Assembly: GCA_903896545.1 (NCBI GenBank) | Contig: CAITYF010000040.1 | Coordinates: 124,001 to 188,000 of the forward strand | Reading direction: 5' to 3' | Source: an uncultured Myxococcales bacterium | Lineage (GTDB): Bacteria > Myxococcota_A > UBA9042 | DNA: 64,000 bases | Shown here: in pieces, positions 9,236 to 17,784 of the stretch | How positions within the stretch are numbered: position 1 is the stretch's first letter | Layout of the letters: the number at the start of each line of letters is the position of its first letter | Position numbers and translations under genes: made by a program | Notes under the pieces: generated by a model | Database searches by the model: none | Told to the model about the DNA's origin: nothing | Seen by the model: the letters and a program-made list of their open reading frames with translations, nothing else

Positions 9236-9267
9236 CTTGACCTTGAGCGATGTTTCGCGCCATCCTA
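9236..9267 (+). promoter_or_regulatory. Candidate heat-shock (sigma-32-like) promoter of dnaK
   Basis: CTTGACC (9236-9242), 16 bases, then GCCATCCTA (9259-9267) resembles the sigma-32 pattern CTTGAAA-N(11-16)-CCCATNT. It ends 79 bases before the dnaK start. The match is partial. Confidence 0.3.
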
Positions 9268-9345
9268 GCGTCCGCGAGAGAACGCTCGCATTTGATCCGA
9301 CGCGTGCGGTGTTGTTGAACATCGCGCGCCGTTGGTAGGTGGCGG

Positions 9346-11154
9346 ATGGACAAGATCGTCGGCATCGACCTCGGCACGACAAACTCCTGCGTTTGCTTGT
9401 ATGAAAGCGGCGTTGCACATGTCATTCCCAATGCGGAAGGCTCCCGAACGACGCCGTCGATGGTTGCCTTCACGCCGGACGGTCAGCGTCTTGTCGGCAA
9501 CATCGCCAAGCGGCAGGCGGTAGCCAATCCTCAGAACACCGTCTTCGCGACCAAGCGCTTGATGGGTCGGAAGTTCAAAACGCCCGAAGTGCAGCGGATG
9601 CAGTTGAGTGCGCCGTTCAAGATCGCTGGCAATGACAATGGCGATGCCGCCGTCGCTGTGCACGGCAAGCGTTACTCCCCGCCGGAAATTGGCGCGTTTG
9701 TGCTGCGCGCGTTGAAAGAGTCCGCGCAAGAGTACACGGAAGCGACGATCAAGGACGCCGTTGTCGCGGTTCCCGCTTACTTTGACGACGCACAGCGTCA
9801 GGCGACGCGTGACGCGGGCCGTTTGGCTGGCTTGAACGTCCTGCGCATCATCAACGAGCCGACGGCTGCCGCGCTCGCGTACGGCATCGGCGCCGAGTCC
9901 GCTGGCACTATCGCGGTCTACGACTTGGGCGGCGGCACCTTTGATATTTCGATCCTCGAGTTCTCCGGCGGCGTCTTTCAGGTCAAGGCGACGCACGGCG
10001 ACACGTTCCTCGGCGGTGAAGACATCGATGCGCGGCTGATGGACGCGCTGATCGCCGGTTTTGCCGTGGAGACGAACCTCGACCTGCGTACCGACCCAGT
10101 TGCGCTGCAGCGCCTGAAAGATGCGGCCGAGCGGGCGAAAGTGGAGTTGTCCAGCGTCGACGAAACCGAGATTTCGTTGCCGTTTCTGACCGCCGACGCG
10201 ACGGGTCCCAAGCACCTGCGCCGCGTGATTCGCCGTGACGAACTGGAAGGGCTGACGCAGGACCTGATCGACCAGACGATCGCGCACTGCAACGAGGCGC
10301 TGGTTGGCGCGGGCGTGACGGTCCAGCAGATCACCGACGTGCTGCTCGTCGGCGGCATGACCAAGATGCCGCTCGTCCAGCGCACGGTCGCCGAGTTCTT
10401 CGGGCGGCAGCCCAATCGCAGCGTAAATCCCGATGAAGCGGTTGCTGTTGGCGCGGCGATTCAGGCTGCGATCCTTTCAGGCGACGTCGGCGAAGTGATC
10501 CTGCTCGACGTGAACCCGCTGTCGCTCGGCATCGAGACTGCAGGCGGCGTGATGACCAAGCTGATTCCGCGCAACGTGACGGTGCCCGTGAGCGTCACCG
10601 AGATCTTTACGACCTCGGAAGACTACCAACCACTGGTGAACGTTCACGTGCTGCAGGGCGAGCGCCCGCTGGCCGCGGACAACACGAGCCTCGCGCGCTT
10701 TGAGCTGGTCGGCATTCCGCCGGCGCTGCGCGGCGTGCCGAAGATCGAGGTGACCTTCTCGATCGACGCGAACGGCATCCTGAGCGTGGACGCCCGCGAT
10801 CTGGGCACGAAGAAAGAACAGAGCCTGCGTGTGCGCGCGACGTCTGGGCTCACTGAACAGGCGATCGAGCGGATCCTGTCGGAAGCCGAACAGTACATGG
10901 AGTCGGACCGCCTGCACGTTGAAATGGCGGAATTGCGGCGGCGTCTGGCGGGTTTGATCTACACGACGGAGCGGTCGCTGGCAGAGAGTGCCAACTACCT
11001 GACCGAGTCGGAGCTCGCGCAGATTCGCGTGGACCTGGAAGAAGGGCGCCGAGCGACGGAGAGCGCCGACATGGGCCGGATGGGCAATGCGCTCCGCGAG
11101 TTGGAGAAATCCGCTTTCCGCATCACTGAGGTCATGTACAAGGACTTGGCCTAG
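9346..11154 (+). CDS. dnaK: Hsp70 chaperone DnaK
   Basis: A 602-aa ATP-dependent chaperone. The nucleotide-binding domain shows the phosphate loop GIDLGTTNSCV (residues 5-15), 'NEPTAAALAYG' and DLGGGTFDISI (about 195). The interdomain linker and start of the substrate domain read 'VILLDVNPLSLGIE' (about 383). The C-terminal lid is present, but the protein is about 35 residues shorter than E. coli DnaK and ends with no acidic EEVK-type tail. It is followed after 27 bases by a DnaJ gene; no grpE is in the window. It may be a second, specialised Hsp70 rather than the housekeeping copy, which the sequence alone cannot decide. Confidence 0.95.
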   Translation: MDKIVGIDLGTTNSCVCLYESGVAHVIPNAEGSRTTPSMVAFTPDGQRLVGNIAKRQAVANPQNTVFATKRLMGRKFKTPEVQRMQLSAPFKIAGNDNGDAAVAVHGKRYSPPEIGAFVLRALKESAQEYTEATIKDAVVAVPAYFDDAQRQATRDAGRLAGLNVLRIINEPTAAALAYGIGAESAGTIAVYDLGGGTFDISILEFSGGVFQVKATHGDTFLGGEDIDARLMDALIAGFAVETNLDLRTDPVALQRLKDAAERAKVELSSVDETEISLPFLTADATGPKHLRRVIRRDELEGLTQDLIDQTIAHCNEALVGAGVTVQQITDVLLVGGMTKMPLVQRTVAEFFGRQPNRSVNPDEAVAVGAAIQAAILSGDVGEVILLDVNPLSLGIETAGGVMTKLIPRNVTVPVSVTEIFTTSEDYQPLVNVHVLQGERPLAADNTSLARFELVGIPPALRGVPKIEVTFSIDANGILSVDARDLGTKKEQSLRVRATSGLTEQAIERILSEAEQYMESDRLHVEMAELRRRLAGLIYTTERSLAESANYLTESELAQIRVDLEEGRRATESADMGRMGNALRELEKSAFRITEVMYKDLA

Positions 11155-11181
11155 CCACTTCCGGCCGCCAGACTTGCCACC

Positions 11182-12318
11182 ATGCCAACGACCGCCAACG
11201 AAACACCTGTGCCCGATCACTACCGCCTGCTTGGCGTCGCGCCGCGTGCGACCGACGCACAGATCAAGGCGGCGTACCGCAAGCTTTCGCGCGTCTACCA
11301 CCCCGATGCACAGGGCGGCAGCCCGTTGGCGGAAGACTGCTTCAAGCAGATCGCCGGCGCATACGCGGAGCTGGCCGATCCTGCGCGCCGCCTGAACTAC
11401 GACCGCATGCTGATGCTGCGTGATCCACTGCGCTTGGTCGACGATCCGCGGGCGGAACGCGCGTTGGACGTGCTGGATACCGTTGTGACGCGGCTGCGAA
11501 AGCGGCAAGCGGCCTTGCCGTCGACGGGCCAAGGCCGCGACCTGCGCGTGGAACATCCGCTGCCGTTTACCAAGGCGATGCTTGGCGGACGGACGTCCGT
11601 GCGCGCGGAATTCACGGTTGCCTGTACCCAGTGTCGCGGCGCGGGTACAACGGAGCCGGAGCGCAACCCCGTCTGCCACGTGTGCCAAGGCCAAGGAACG
11701 CTGAAGACCGGCCTGCGGCGGCACGACGCGCGCTGCGGGTTTTGTAGCGGACGTGGCCTCTTGCTGCTGTCGGCGTGCAAGGGCTGCGCGGGCTCCGGCC
11801 AAGTGGCGACGCATCAGGACGTGGATGTGCACGTGCCGATTCGCTGTCGCGACGGCGCGCATCTGCGCGTACGCGGTGGCGGTGAAGTGGTTGCGGGCGG
11901 CAAGCCGGGCGATTTGGTCGTCGTGGTGCGCTTGCAGCCCCACCCGTTCCTGCGCGCGGAAGGCGACGACCTGGTTTGTCAGGTTCCGCTGACGTGGAGC
12001 GACGCCGTCGCGGGCGGGCGCGTGCCGGTGCCGACGTTGGACGGCACGCAGTGGCTGACGGTTCCGCCGGGCACGCCGCCGGGGCGCGAGTTTCGCATTG
12101 GTGGACACGGCCTGCCAATCAGCTCCAATCCCAATGGAACGGCCAAACGCGGTTCACTGCGCGTCCAGGTCTTCATCGACATGCCGTCTGAATTGGGTCC
12201 CTCGCAGATCGCCGCGGTGCTGGCGTTGGAGGCGCAGCTTGGCGCGCAGCGGTTTGCCCGCGCCGTGGCGTATCGCGCCGCCGTGGGTACACCTGAAAGC
12301 GGCAGTGGCGACGCCTGA
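11182..12318 (+). CDS. dnaJ: DnaJ-type co-chaperone with four zinc-finger repeats
   Basis: A 378-aa class A J-protein that would stimulate the ATPase of the DnaK encoded just upstream. The J domain covers residues about 10-70 with the essential HPD at about 40-42. Four CxxCxGxG repeats (CTQCRGAG, CHVCQGQG, CGFCSGRG, CKGCAGSG) at about residues 147-206 bind two zinc ions. The C-terminal substrate domain follows. The Gly/Phe-rich linker typical of DnaJ is nearly absent, the region between J domain and fingers being charged instead. The stop overlaps the ThiL start as TGATG. Confidence 0.93.
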   Translation: MPTTANETPVPDHYRLLGVAPRATDAQIKAAYRKLSRVYHPDAQGGSPLAEDCFKQIAGAYAELADPARRLNYDRMLMLRDPLRLVDDPRAERALDVLDTVVTRLRKRQAALPSTGQGRDLRVEHPLPFTKAMLGGRTSVRAEFTVACTQCRGAGTTEPERNPVCHVCQGQGTLKTGLRRHDARCGFCSGRGLLLLSACKGCAGSGQVATHQDVDVHVPIRCRDGAHLRVRGGGEVVAGGKPGDLVVVVRLQPHPFLRAEGDDLVCQVPLTWSDAVAGGRVPVPTLDGTQWLTVPPGTPPGREFRIGGHGLPISSNPNGTAKRGSLRVQVFIDMPSELGPSQIAAVLALEAQLGAQRFARAVAYRAAVGTPESGSGDA

Positions 12319-13265
12319 TGAACGTGCGCGAGGCGGGCGAACTGGCCGTCATCCGGCAGTTGCGCGCGATCTTTGACGCGCCACGCGCCGATATCCTCGT
12401 GGCCAATGGCGACGACGCCGCTGTTTGGCAGCCCGATGGCGCGGTTGTCGCAACTGTGGACTCCGTCGTCGCCGGTGTTGACTGGCTGACCGACCGCACA
12501 CCGCCGGACGCCATTGGCCATCGTGCGGCGGCAGTGAACCTGAGCGACCTCGCGGCGATGGCTGCTCAACCGCGGATTCTGCTCCTCGCATTGGAGCTGC
12601 CACCCGATCAGGATCTTTCGACGCTGTTGGAGGCGGCCCGCGGGCTCCAACGGCTGGCGCACCAGCACGGCGCGCTGGTGGTCGGCGGCGATCTCGGCTT
12701 CTCGCCAGGTCCCGCGCGCTGGACGGTGACCGCGTTGGGTACGCTCAGTGGTGCGCCGCTGCGCCGCGATCGCGCGCGGCCGGGCGATGCCGTGTGGCTC
12801 GTCGGCGATGTCGGCAAGTCCGCGCTCGGCTTGGCGGCGCTCCGCATAGGCGCCGATCTACCCGATCTGATCGCCGCGCATCTCTGGCCGCAACCGCTCG
12901 TGGAGATCGCGCTGCAGTTGCGCGATGCCGGCGTGCGCGCCGCGATCGACGTTTCCGATGGCCTTGGTCTGGACGCTGAGCGATTGGCGCGCGCAAGTCG
13001 CGTGGATCTGCGTCTGGAACTGCCGCGCCCCGCTTGGCTGACAGCCGAACTGGAAGCGTGGACAAGTGCAGCAGATCTCGACTGGCGGGCGGCCTGTGCA
13101 GCGGGCGGAGACGACTACGCGCTCTTGTGCACGGCACACGCCGACCTCGACCTGCGCGCATTTGGCGCGCTGCGGGTCGGTGAAGCAGCGGCCGGCGACG
13201 GACGTGTGACGCTGCAGATCGCTGGATTACCGGCAGTTGTGCAAGGTTTTCGTCACGGCGCTTGA
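12318..13265 (+). CDS. thiL: Thiamine-monophosphate kinase
   Basis: A 315-aa enzyme of the PurM/ThiL fold that phosphorylates thiamine phosphate to thiamine diphosphate. The N-terminal 'NGDDAAVW' (about residue 30) and 'NLSDLAAMAA' (about 75) are the Mg-ATP binding elements. 'GGDLGFSPG', 'AAIDVSDGLGLDAERLA' and 'GGDDYALL' are typical of ThiL. Length is normal. Its one-base overlap with dnaJ puts it in the chaperone operon, an unusual place for a thiamine gene. Confidence 0.93.
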   Translation: MNVREAGELAVIRQLRAIFDAPRADILVANGDDAAVWQPDGAVVATVDSVVAGVDWLTDRTPPDAIGHRAAAVNLSDLAAMAAQPRILLLALELPPDQDLSTLLEAARGLQRLAHQHGALVVGGDLGFSPGPARWTVTALGTLSGAPLRRDRARPGDAVWLVGDVGKSALGLAALRIGADLPDLIAAHLWPQPLVEIALQLRDAGVRAAIDVSDGLGLDAERLARASRVDLRLELPRPAWLTAELEAWTSAADLDWRAACAAGGDDYALLCTAHADLDLRAFGALRVGEAAAGDGRVTLQIAGLPAVVQGFRHGA

Positions 13266-13333
13266 ACAGAAGTGGCATTGCGCGGCGAATGTCCTAGTCT
13301 CTGTGCTGCGGCGATGCCGCGCGGGTTTGGGCC

Positions 13334-14482
13334 ATGGTCAGCGAACTCATCAGCCAGCGTTCCTGGGCGACGGAGGCCGGCACCGCGCGGTTTGCGCGGC
13401 GTCACGGTCACGGCAAGGCCGCCGACGCGTACACCGACATCTTCCGGATGCGCTTGAGCTCCATCGGCGTGGGTACGTACCTCGGTGCGGCAACGGATGA
13501 AGTCGATGCGGGTTATGAAGCCGCCATCGTCGACGCCGTCCGCCGCGGCATCAACGTCATCGACACGGCGGGTAATTACCGCTGTCAACGCGGTGAACGC
13601 GTCGTTGGCCGGGCACTGAAGGCGCTGACGGAATCCGGCGAAGTCTGGCGCAGTGAGCTCTTCATCGCCAGCAAAGCCGGCTTCGTGCCGTTTGACGGGG
13701 CGCCGCCGACCGATCGCGCCACCTGGATGCGCGACTGCACCGTGGCGCGCGGCTTGGCGACGGACGACGAACTCGTCGCAGGCTGCCACTGCATGACGCC
13801 CGCGTATTTGCACGAGGCGCTCGACCGCAGTCTCAACAATCTTGGCTTGGAAACGCTGGATGTGCTGTTTTTGCACAACCCCGAGACGCAACTGCAAGTG
13901 CTCGATCGCGCGGCTTTTGAAGACCGGATTCGGCTCGCGTTTCAGGCGTTGGAAGAAGCCGTGGCCGCGGGCAAGATCCGCGCGTACGGTCTGGCGACCT
14001 GGTCGGCGCTGCGGGCCAAGCCGGATGAGCGCGACCACATTTCGCTGGCGCGCATGATGGAACTCGCGAGTGAAGTTGCCGGGCTGCGCCACAACATGCG
14101 CGCGGTGCAACTGCCGATCAACGCGGCGATGCCGGAAGCGATGACGCGGGCAAATCAGCTTGTGCGTGGACGCATGCTGTCGACGCTGGACGCGGTGCGG
14201 GAACTGGGACTGTTGACGCTGGCGTCGGCACCGCTGCTGCAGGGGCGTTTGGGTCGTGAACGGCCGGCGCACGTGCCGCCGCTTACCGGGTTTGACACGC
14301 CCGCTGAGCACGCGCTGCAGTTTGCGCGTTCAGCGCCGTCCGTGACGAGCGCGCTGGTCGGGATGGGCAGCGTGCAGCACGCCGCAGAGAACGCGCAGAT
14401 TCTTGCGCATCCCAAGGCGGCGGCGAGCTGGGTTCAAGAAGTGGCGGAAGCGCATCCGGGCGCAGGCGTCGCGGCCTTCTAG
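13334..14482 (+). CDS. Aldo/keto reductase family protein
   Basis: A 382-aa NAD(P)H-dependent oxidoreductase of the aldo/keto reductase superfamily. The catalytic tetrad can be placed: Asp and Tyr in 'INVIDTAGNYR' (about 72-82), Lys in 'IASKAGF' (about 112) and His in 'LFLHNPE' (about 178). The C terminus has the 'SALVGMGS' phosphate-binding element. An N-terminal extension of about 35 residues precedes the barrel; the ATG at 13334 lies within 70 bases of thiL, and a later start near 13449 is possible. The substrate is unknown. It ends three bases from the convergent pntB stop. Confidence 0.9.
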   Translation: MVSELISQRSWATEAGTARFARRHGHGKAADAYTDIFRMRLSSIGVGTYLGAATDEVDAGYEAAIVDAVRRGINVIDTAGNYRCQRGERVVGRALKALTESGEVWRSELFIASKAGFVPFDGAPPTDRATWMRDCTVARGLATDDELVAGCHCMTPAYLHEALDRSLNNLGLETLDVLFLHNPETQLQVLDRAAFEDRIRLAFQALEEAVAAGKIRAYGLATWSALRAKPDERDHISLARMMELASEVAGLRHNMRAVQLPINAAMPEAMTRANQLVRGRMLSTLDAVRELGLLTLASAPLLQGRLGRERPAHVPPLTGFDTPAEHALQFARSAPSVTSALVGMGSVQHAAENAQILAHPKAAASWVQEVAEAHPGAGVAAF

Positions 14483-14485
14483 GCC

Positions 14486-15883
14486 TTAAGCAGAGAGTTT
14501 GGCGACCAACTGCTCCATGCCGACCTTCGCGTCTGCGAACAGCATGCGTGTACCTGGCAGCACAAAAAGCGGATTGTCCACGCCGGCGTAGCCCACGCCG
14601 CGCGACCGCTTGAGCACCACGGTCCGTTTGGCGTGCCAGACTTCCAGCACGGGCATCCCGTAGATCGGGCTCGACGTGTCCGTCTGCGCCGCTGGGTTCA
14701 CGATGTCGTTCGCGCCCACAACCAGAACGACGTCGGTCTGCGGCAAGTCGCCGTTGATCTCGTCCATTTCCAGCACGATGTCGTACGACACGCTGGCCTC
14801 GGCCAACAGCACGTTCATATGGCCAGGCAGACGACCCGCGACCGGGTGAATCGCGAACCGCGTCAGGATGCCGCGCTTGTTGAGCAGATCGACCAGCTGC
14901 TTGACCGCGTGCTGGGCGCGCGCCACGGCCATGCCGTAGCCCGGAACGATGACGACTTGCTTGGCGTTCGCGAGCTCTTCGGCGAGTTCGTCGATCGAGG
15001 TCGCGATGACGTCGCCCACGGGTGCCGCCGGCGCGTTGCCCGACGACTTGGGCGGCTCGGCGCCGAAGCCACCGAAGATCACGTTCCAAATGGAGCGGTT
15101 CATCGCGCGGCACATGATGATCGACAGGATCGCGCCGGATGAGCCGACGAGCGCGCCGGTGATGATGAGCAGGTTGTTCTTCAGCATGAAGCCGGCAGCG
15201 GACGCCGTCCAACCGGAGTAGCTGTTCAGCATCGACACGACGACGGGCATGTCTGCGCCGCCGATCGCCGCGACCAAGTGCACGCCGAGCACGCCCGCGA
15301 GGACGCTCATGACGATCAAGTACGGCAGACCTTCGGTGCCGGTGGCCATGACGAACGGAACGCAGAGGGCGAGCGACGAGCTAAACGCGATCAAGTTGAA
15401 CGCGTGGCGACCGGGGAGGAGCAACGGGCGACCTGAAACCGAACCACGCAGCTTCAGAAACGCCATGATGGAGCCCGTGAAGGTGATGGAGCCGATCAGG
15501 ACGTCCAGCCAGATCTCGATGCCGAGCGCAGCGCCGCCGCCTTCGCCCGCACTGTCCAGATACGCGGCAAAGCCCACGAGCACGGCGGCGAGACCGACGA
15601 AGCTGTGCAGGATGGCCACCATTTCCGGCATCGAGGTCATCGCGACGCGCTGCGCCATGACGCCACCGACCGTGGCGCCGATTGCGAGCGCGCCGATGAG
15701 CGCGCCGAGGTGATCCGTCCTACCGGAGATCAGGATGGCGCCAATCGCCAGCGCCATACCGACAACGCCAAAGCCGTTGCCGCGCCGCGCCGTTTCCTGA
15801 CTCGAAAGCCCGCGCAGCGAGTTGATAAAGAGGATGCCGGCCAAGACCCAAGCGATTGCCTCAAACACGTCCATCGGTTTCAT
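14486..15883 (-). CDS. pntB: NAD(P) transhydrogenase subunit beta
   Basis: A 465-aa inner-membrane protein. The first two thirds are hydrophobic with about nine transmembrane helices, and the last about 170 residues are the NADP(H)-binding domain III. That domain shows the 'VPGYGMAVARAQHAV' fingerprint (about residue 312) and 'GANDIVNPAA' (about 395), both diagnostic of PntB. With PntA it couples proton entry to hydride transfer from NADH to NADP. It begins 54 bases after the pntA stop. Confidence 0.96.
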   Translation of the reverse strand: MKPMDVFEAIAWVLAGILFINSLRGLSSQETARRGNGFGVVGMALAIGAILISGRTDHLGALIGALAIGATVGGVMAQRVAMTSMPEMVAILHSFVGLAAVLVGFAAYLDSAGEGGGAALGIEIWLDVLIGSITFTGSIMAFLKLRGSVSGRPLLLPGRHAFNLIAFSSSLALCVPFVMATGTEGLPYLIVMSVLAGVLGVHLVAAIGGADMPVVVSMLNSYSGWTASAAGFMLKNNLLIITGALVGSSGAILSIIMCRAMNRSIWNVIFGGFGAEPPKSSGNAPAAPVGDVIATSIDELAEELANAKQVVIVPGYGMAVARAQHAVKQLVDLLNKRGILTRFAIHPVAGRLPGHMNVLLAEASVSYDIVLEMDEINGDLPQTDVVLVVGANDIVNPAAQTDTSSPIYGMPVLEVWHAKRTVVLKRSRGVGYAGVDNPLFVLPGTRMLFADAKVGMEQLVAKLSA

Positions 15884-15937
15884 GGGAGCCTCTTCGTGCG
15901 GGGGAAACGGCGCCGAGCACCGTCGGTTCCTTCGCTG

Positions 15938-17596
15938 TTACCTGTGGAACATCTTCAGCATGCGCCGGGTGACCATGAAGCCACCGCCGATGTTGATCGT
16001 CGCAAACAAGACCGCAGCCAGCGCCAGAAGCGCCGCGGGACGGCTTAAGTCACCAGACAAGTGCAACATACCGCCGACGACGATGATGCCCGAGATCGCG
16101 TTTGTCACGGACATGAGCGGCGTGTGCAGCGCGGGCGCGACGTTCCACACGACCTGCCAGCCGACAAAGCAGGACAGGGCGAAGATCGTGAGCTGTTGCG
16201 CAAAAAGATGCAGACCGGTCGCATCGGGCGCGGCGTTTTGCAGCAGGAAGTAGGACAGAGCGAGCGCGACAATCGAGAGCCACGTGAGCGGCGCGGAGCG
16301 CGCCGAGCCCAAGTGCACCTTGGGTCCACCGCCGCCATGGCCGTGGCCCTTGGACTTGGTCGGAGCCGGCGGCGCGACTGGCGCTGCGACCACCGGAGCG
16401 GGTGCCGCAGCAGGCTTGGGGGCAGCAGGCGCTGGCGCCGCAGCCGGCTTGACCGGAGGCGGCCACGTGATCTCGCCCTCGTGGGTCACGGTCGCGCCGC
16501 GCACCACTTCGTCGTCAAAGTCGACCTTCCAGCCCTTGGCGCCGCCCATGTCGGTCAACAGATGCACAAGGTTCTGGCCGTACAGGTTGCTCGCCGTCGT
16601 CGGCAGGCGACCCGCGAGATCCGTGAAGCCCAGCACGATGACGCCGTTGTGCACGACGACTTCATTGGCCACGGTCACGTCGCAGTTGCCGCCGGATTCC
16701 GCCGCCATGTCCACGATGACAGAGCCAGGCTTCATCAGCTCGACCATGTCCTTGAACCACAGCTTGGGTGCGGGCTTGTTGGGAATCAGCGCCGTTGTGA
16801 TGACGATGTCGACTTCCTTGGCCTGCTTCCGGAACAGCGCGTATTCGGCTTCCAGGAACGCCGGGCTCATTTCCTTGGCGTAACCGCCACCGCCATCGCC
16901 GTCTTCTTTGAAGGTGACTTCGAGGAACTCGCCGCCCATCGACTCGATCTGTTCGCGGACTGCAGCGCGCGTGTCAAACGAGCGGATGATGGCGCCCAAG
17001 CCCTTGGCCGCGCCGAGTGCTGCCAGACCCGCGACGCCCGCGCCAATGACGAGCACCTTGGCCGGCGGAACTTTGCCCGCTGCGGTCATCTGACCGGTGA
17101 AGAAGCTGCCGTAGCGATTTGCCGCTTCCAGCACCGCGCGATAACCGGCGATGTTGGCCTGCGACGACAGCGCGTCCATCTTCTGCGCGCGGCTGATGCG
17201 CGGCACGCATTCCATGGCCAGCACGGTGAGCTTTTTGGCGCGGGCACGCTCCAGCAGCTCCGTGTTGCGACCTGGGTAGAAGAAGCCCAGCACAGTCGCG
17301 CCGTCGCGGAGGAGGTCGACTTCGTCCGCGCCCAGATCGGGGCGTTCGCGCAGTGGGCGAACTTTCAGCAGCACGTCGGCCGCTGCGTAGTTCTCCCGTG
17401 CGTCGGCCGCGATCGTCGCGCCGGCATCTACGTATTGGGAATCAGGGAAGTTTGCAGCCTCGCCGGCTCCTGATTCAACGGAAACCTCGAAGCCCAGCGC
17501 TATCAAACGCTTGATGCTGTCGGGCGTAGCCGCAACACGGGTTTCAAGGGGCAAGGGATCGGTGGCGAGGGCTTCACGCACCACGGCAATGCGCAT
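15938..17596 (-). CDS. pntA: NAD(P) transhydrogenase subunit alpha, single-chain form
   Basis: The ATG at 17596 is chosen because GGAGCC lies upstream and the protein then starts with the family's 'MRIAVVRE'. A further 41 codons upstream are open but poor. Residues 1-380 are NAD-binding domain I, with 'VIGAGVAGLAALG' at about 177. A linker rich in Pro and Ala with a His/Gly patch (HGHGGGG) spans about 382-428. The C-terminal 125 residues contain four hydrophobic helices, as in E. coli PntA rather than the split PntAA/PntAB type. Length 552 aa, against about 510 in E. coli; the linker explains the excess. Confidence 0.95.
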   Translation of the reverse strand: MRIAVVREALATDPLPLETRVAATPDSIKRLIALGFEVSVESGAGEAANFPDSQYVDAGATIAADARENYAAADVLLKVRPLRERPDLGADEVDLLRDGATVLGFFYPGRNTELLERARAKKLTVLAMECVPRISRAQKMDALSSQANIAGYRAVLEAANRYGSFFTGQMTAAGKVPPAKVLVIGAGVAGLAALGAAKGLGAIIRSFDTRAAVREQIESMGGEFLEVTFKEDGDGGGGYAKEMSPAFLEAEYALFRKQAKEVDIVITTALIPNKPAPKLWFKDMVELMKPGSVIVDMAAESGGNCDVTVANEVVVHNGVIVLGFTDLAGRLPTTASNLYGQNLVHLLTDMGGAKGWKVDFDDEVVRGATVTHEGEITWPPPVKPAAAPAPAAPKPAAAPAPVVAAPVAPPAPTKSKGHGHGGGGPKVHLGSARSAPLTWLSIVALALSYFLLQNAAPDATGLHLFAQQLTIFALSCFVGWQVVWNVAPALHTPLMSVTNAISGIIVVGGMLHLSGDLSRPAALLALAAVLFATINIGGGFMVTRRMLKMFHR

Positions 17597-17784
17597 GGCA
17601 GGCTCCGGGTTCGCGTTCCAAAGGACGCAGTCTGGACGTGGAAACGCACCGTCCAGCGGGGCCGAGAGTCTCGCCGACAGCGCCGGAAACGTCAACGGCG
17701 GGGCGGTTTCCTGTGTCACGGGATTGTCCGTTGCCGCAGCGTCTCAGGCTGGATGCGGCGATCGGACAGCCCGAATTGCCCGGA

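Noticed and set aside
14283..15212. Overlapping minus-strand open frame across the aldo/keto reductase and pntB 3' ends
   Set aside because: Wrong frame of both genes with Arg/Ala-rich composition and no domain.
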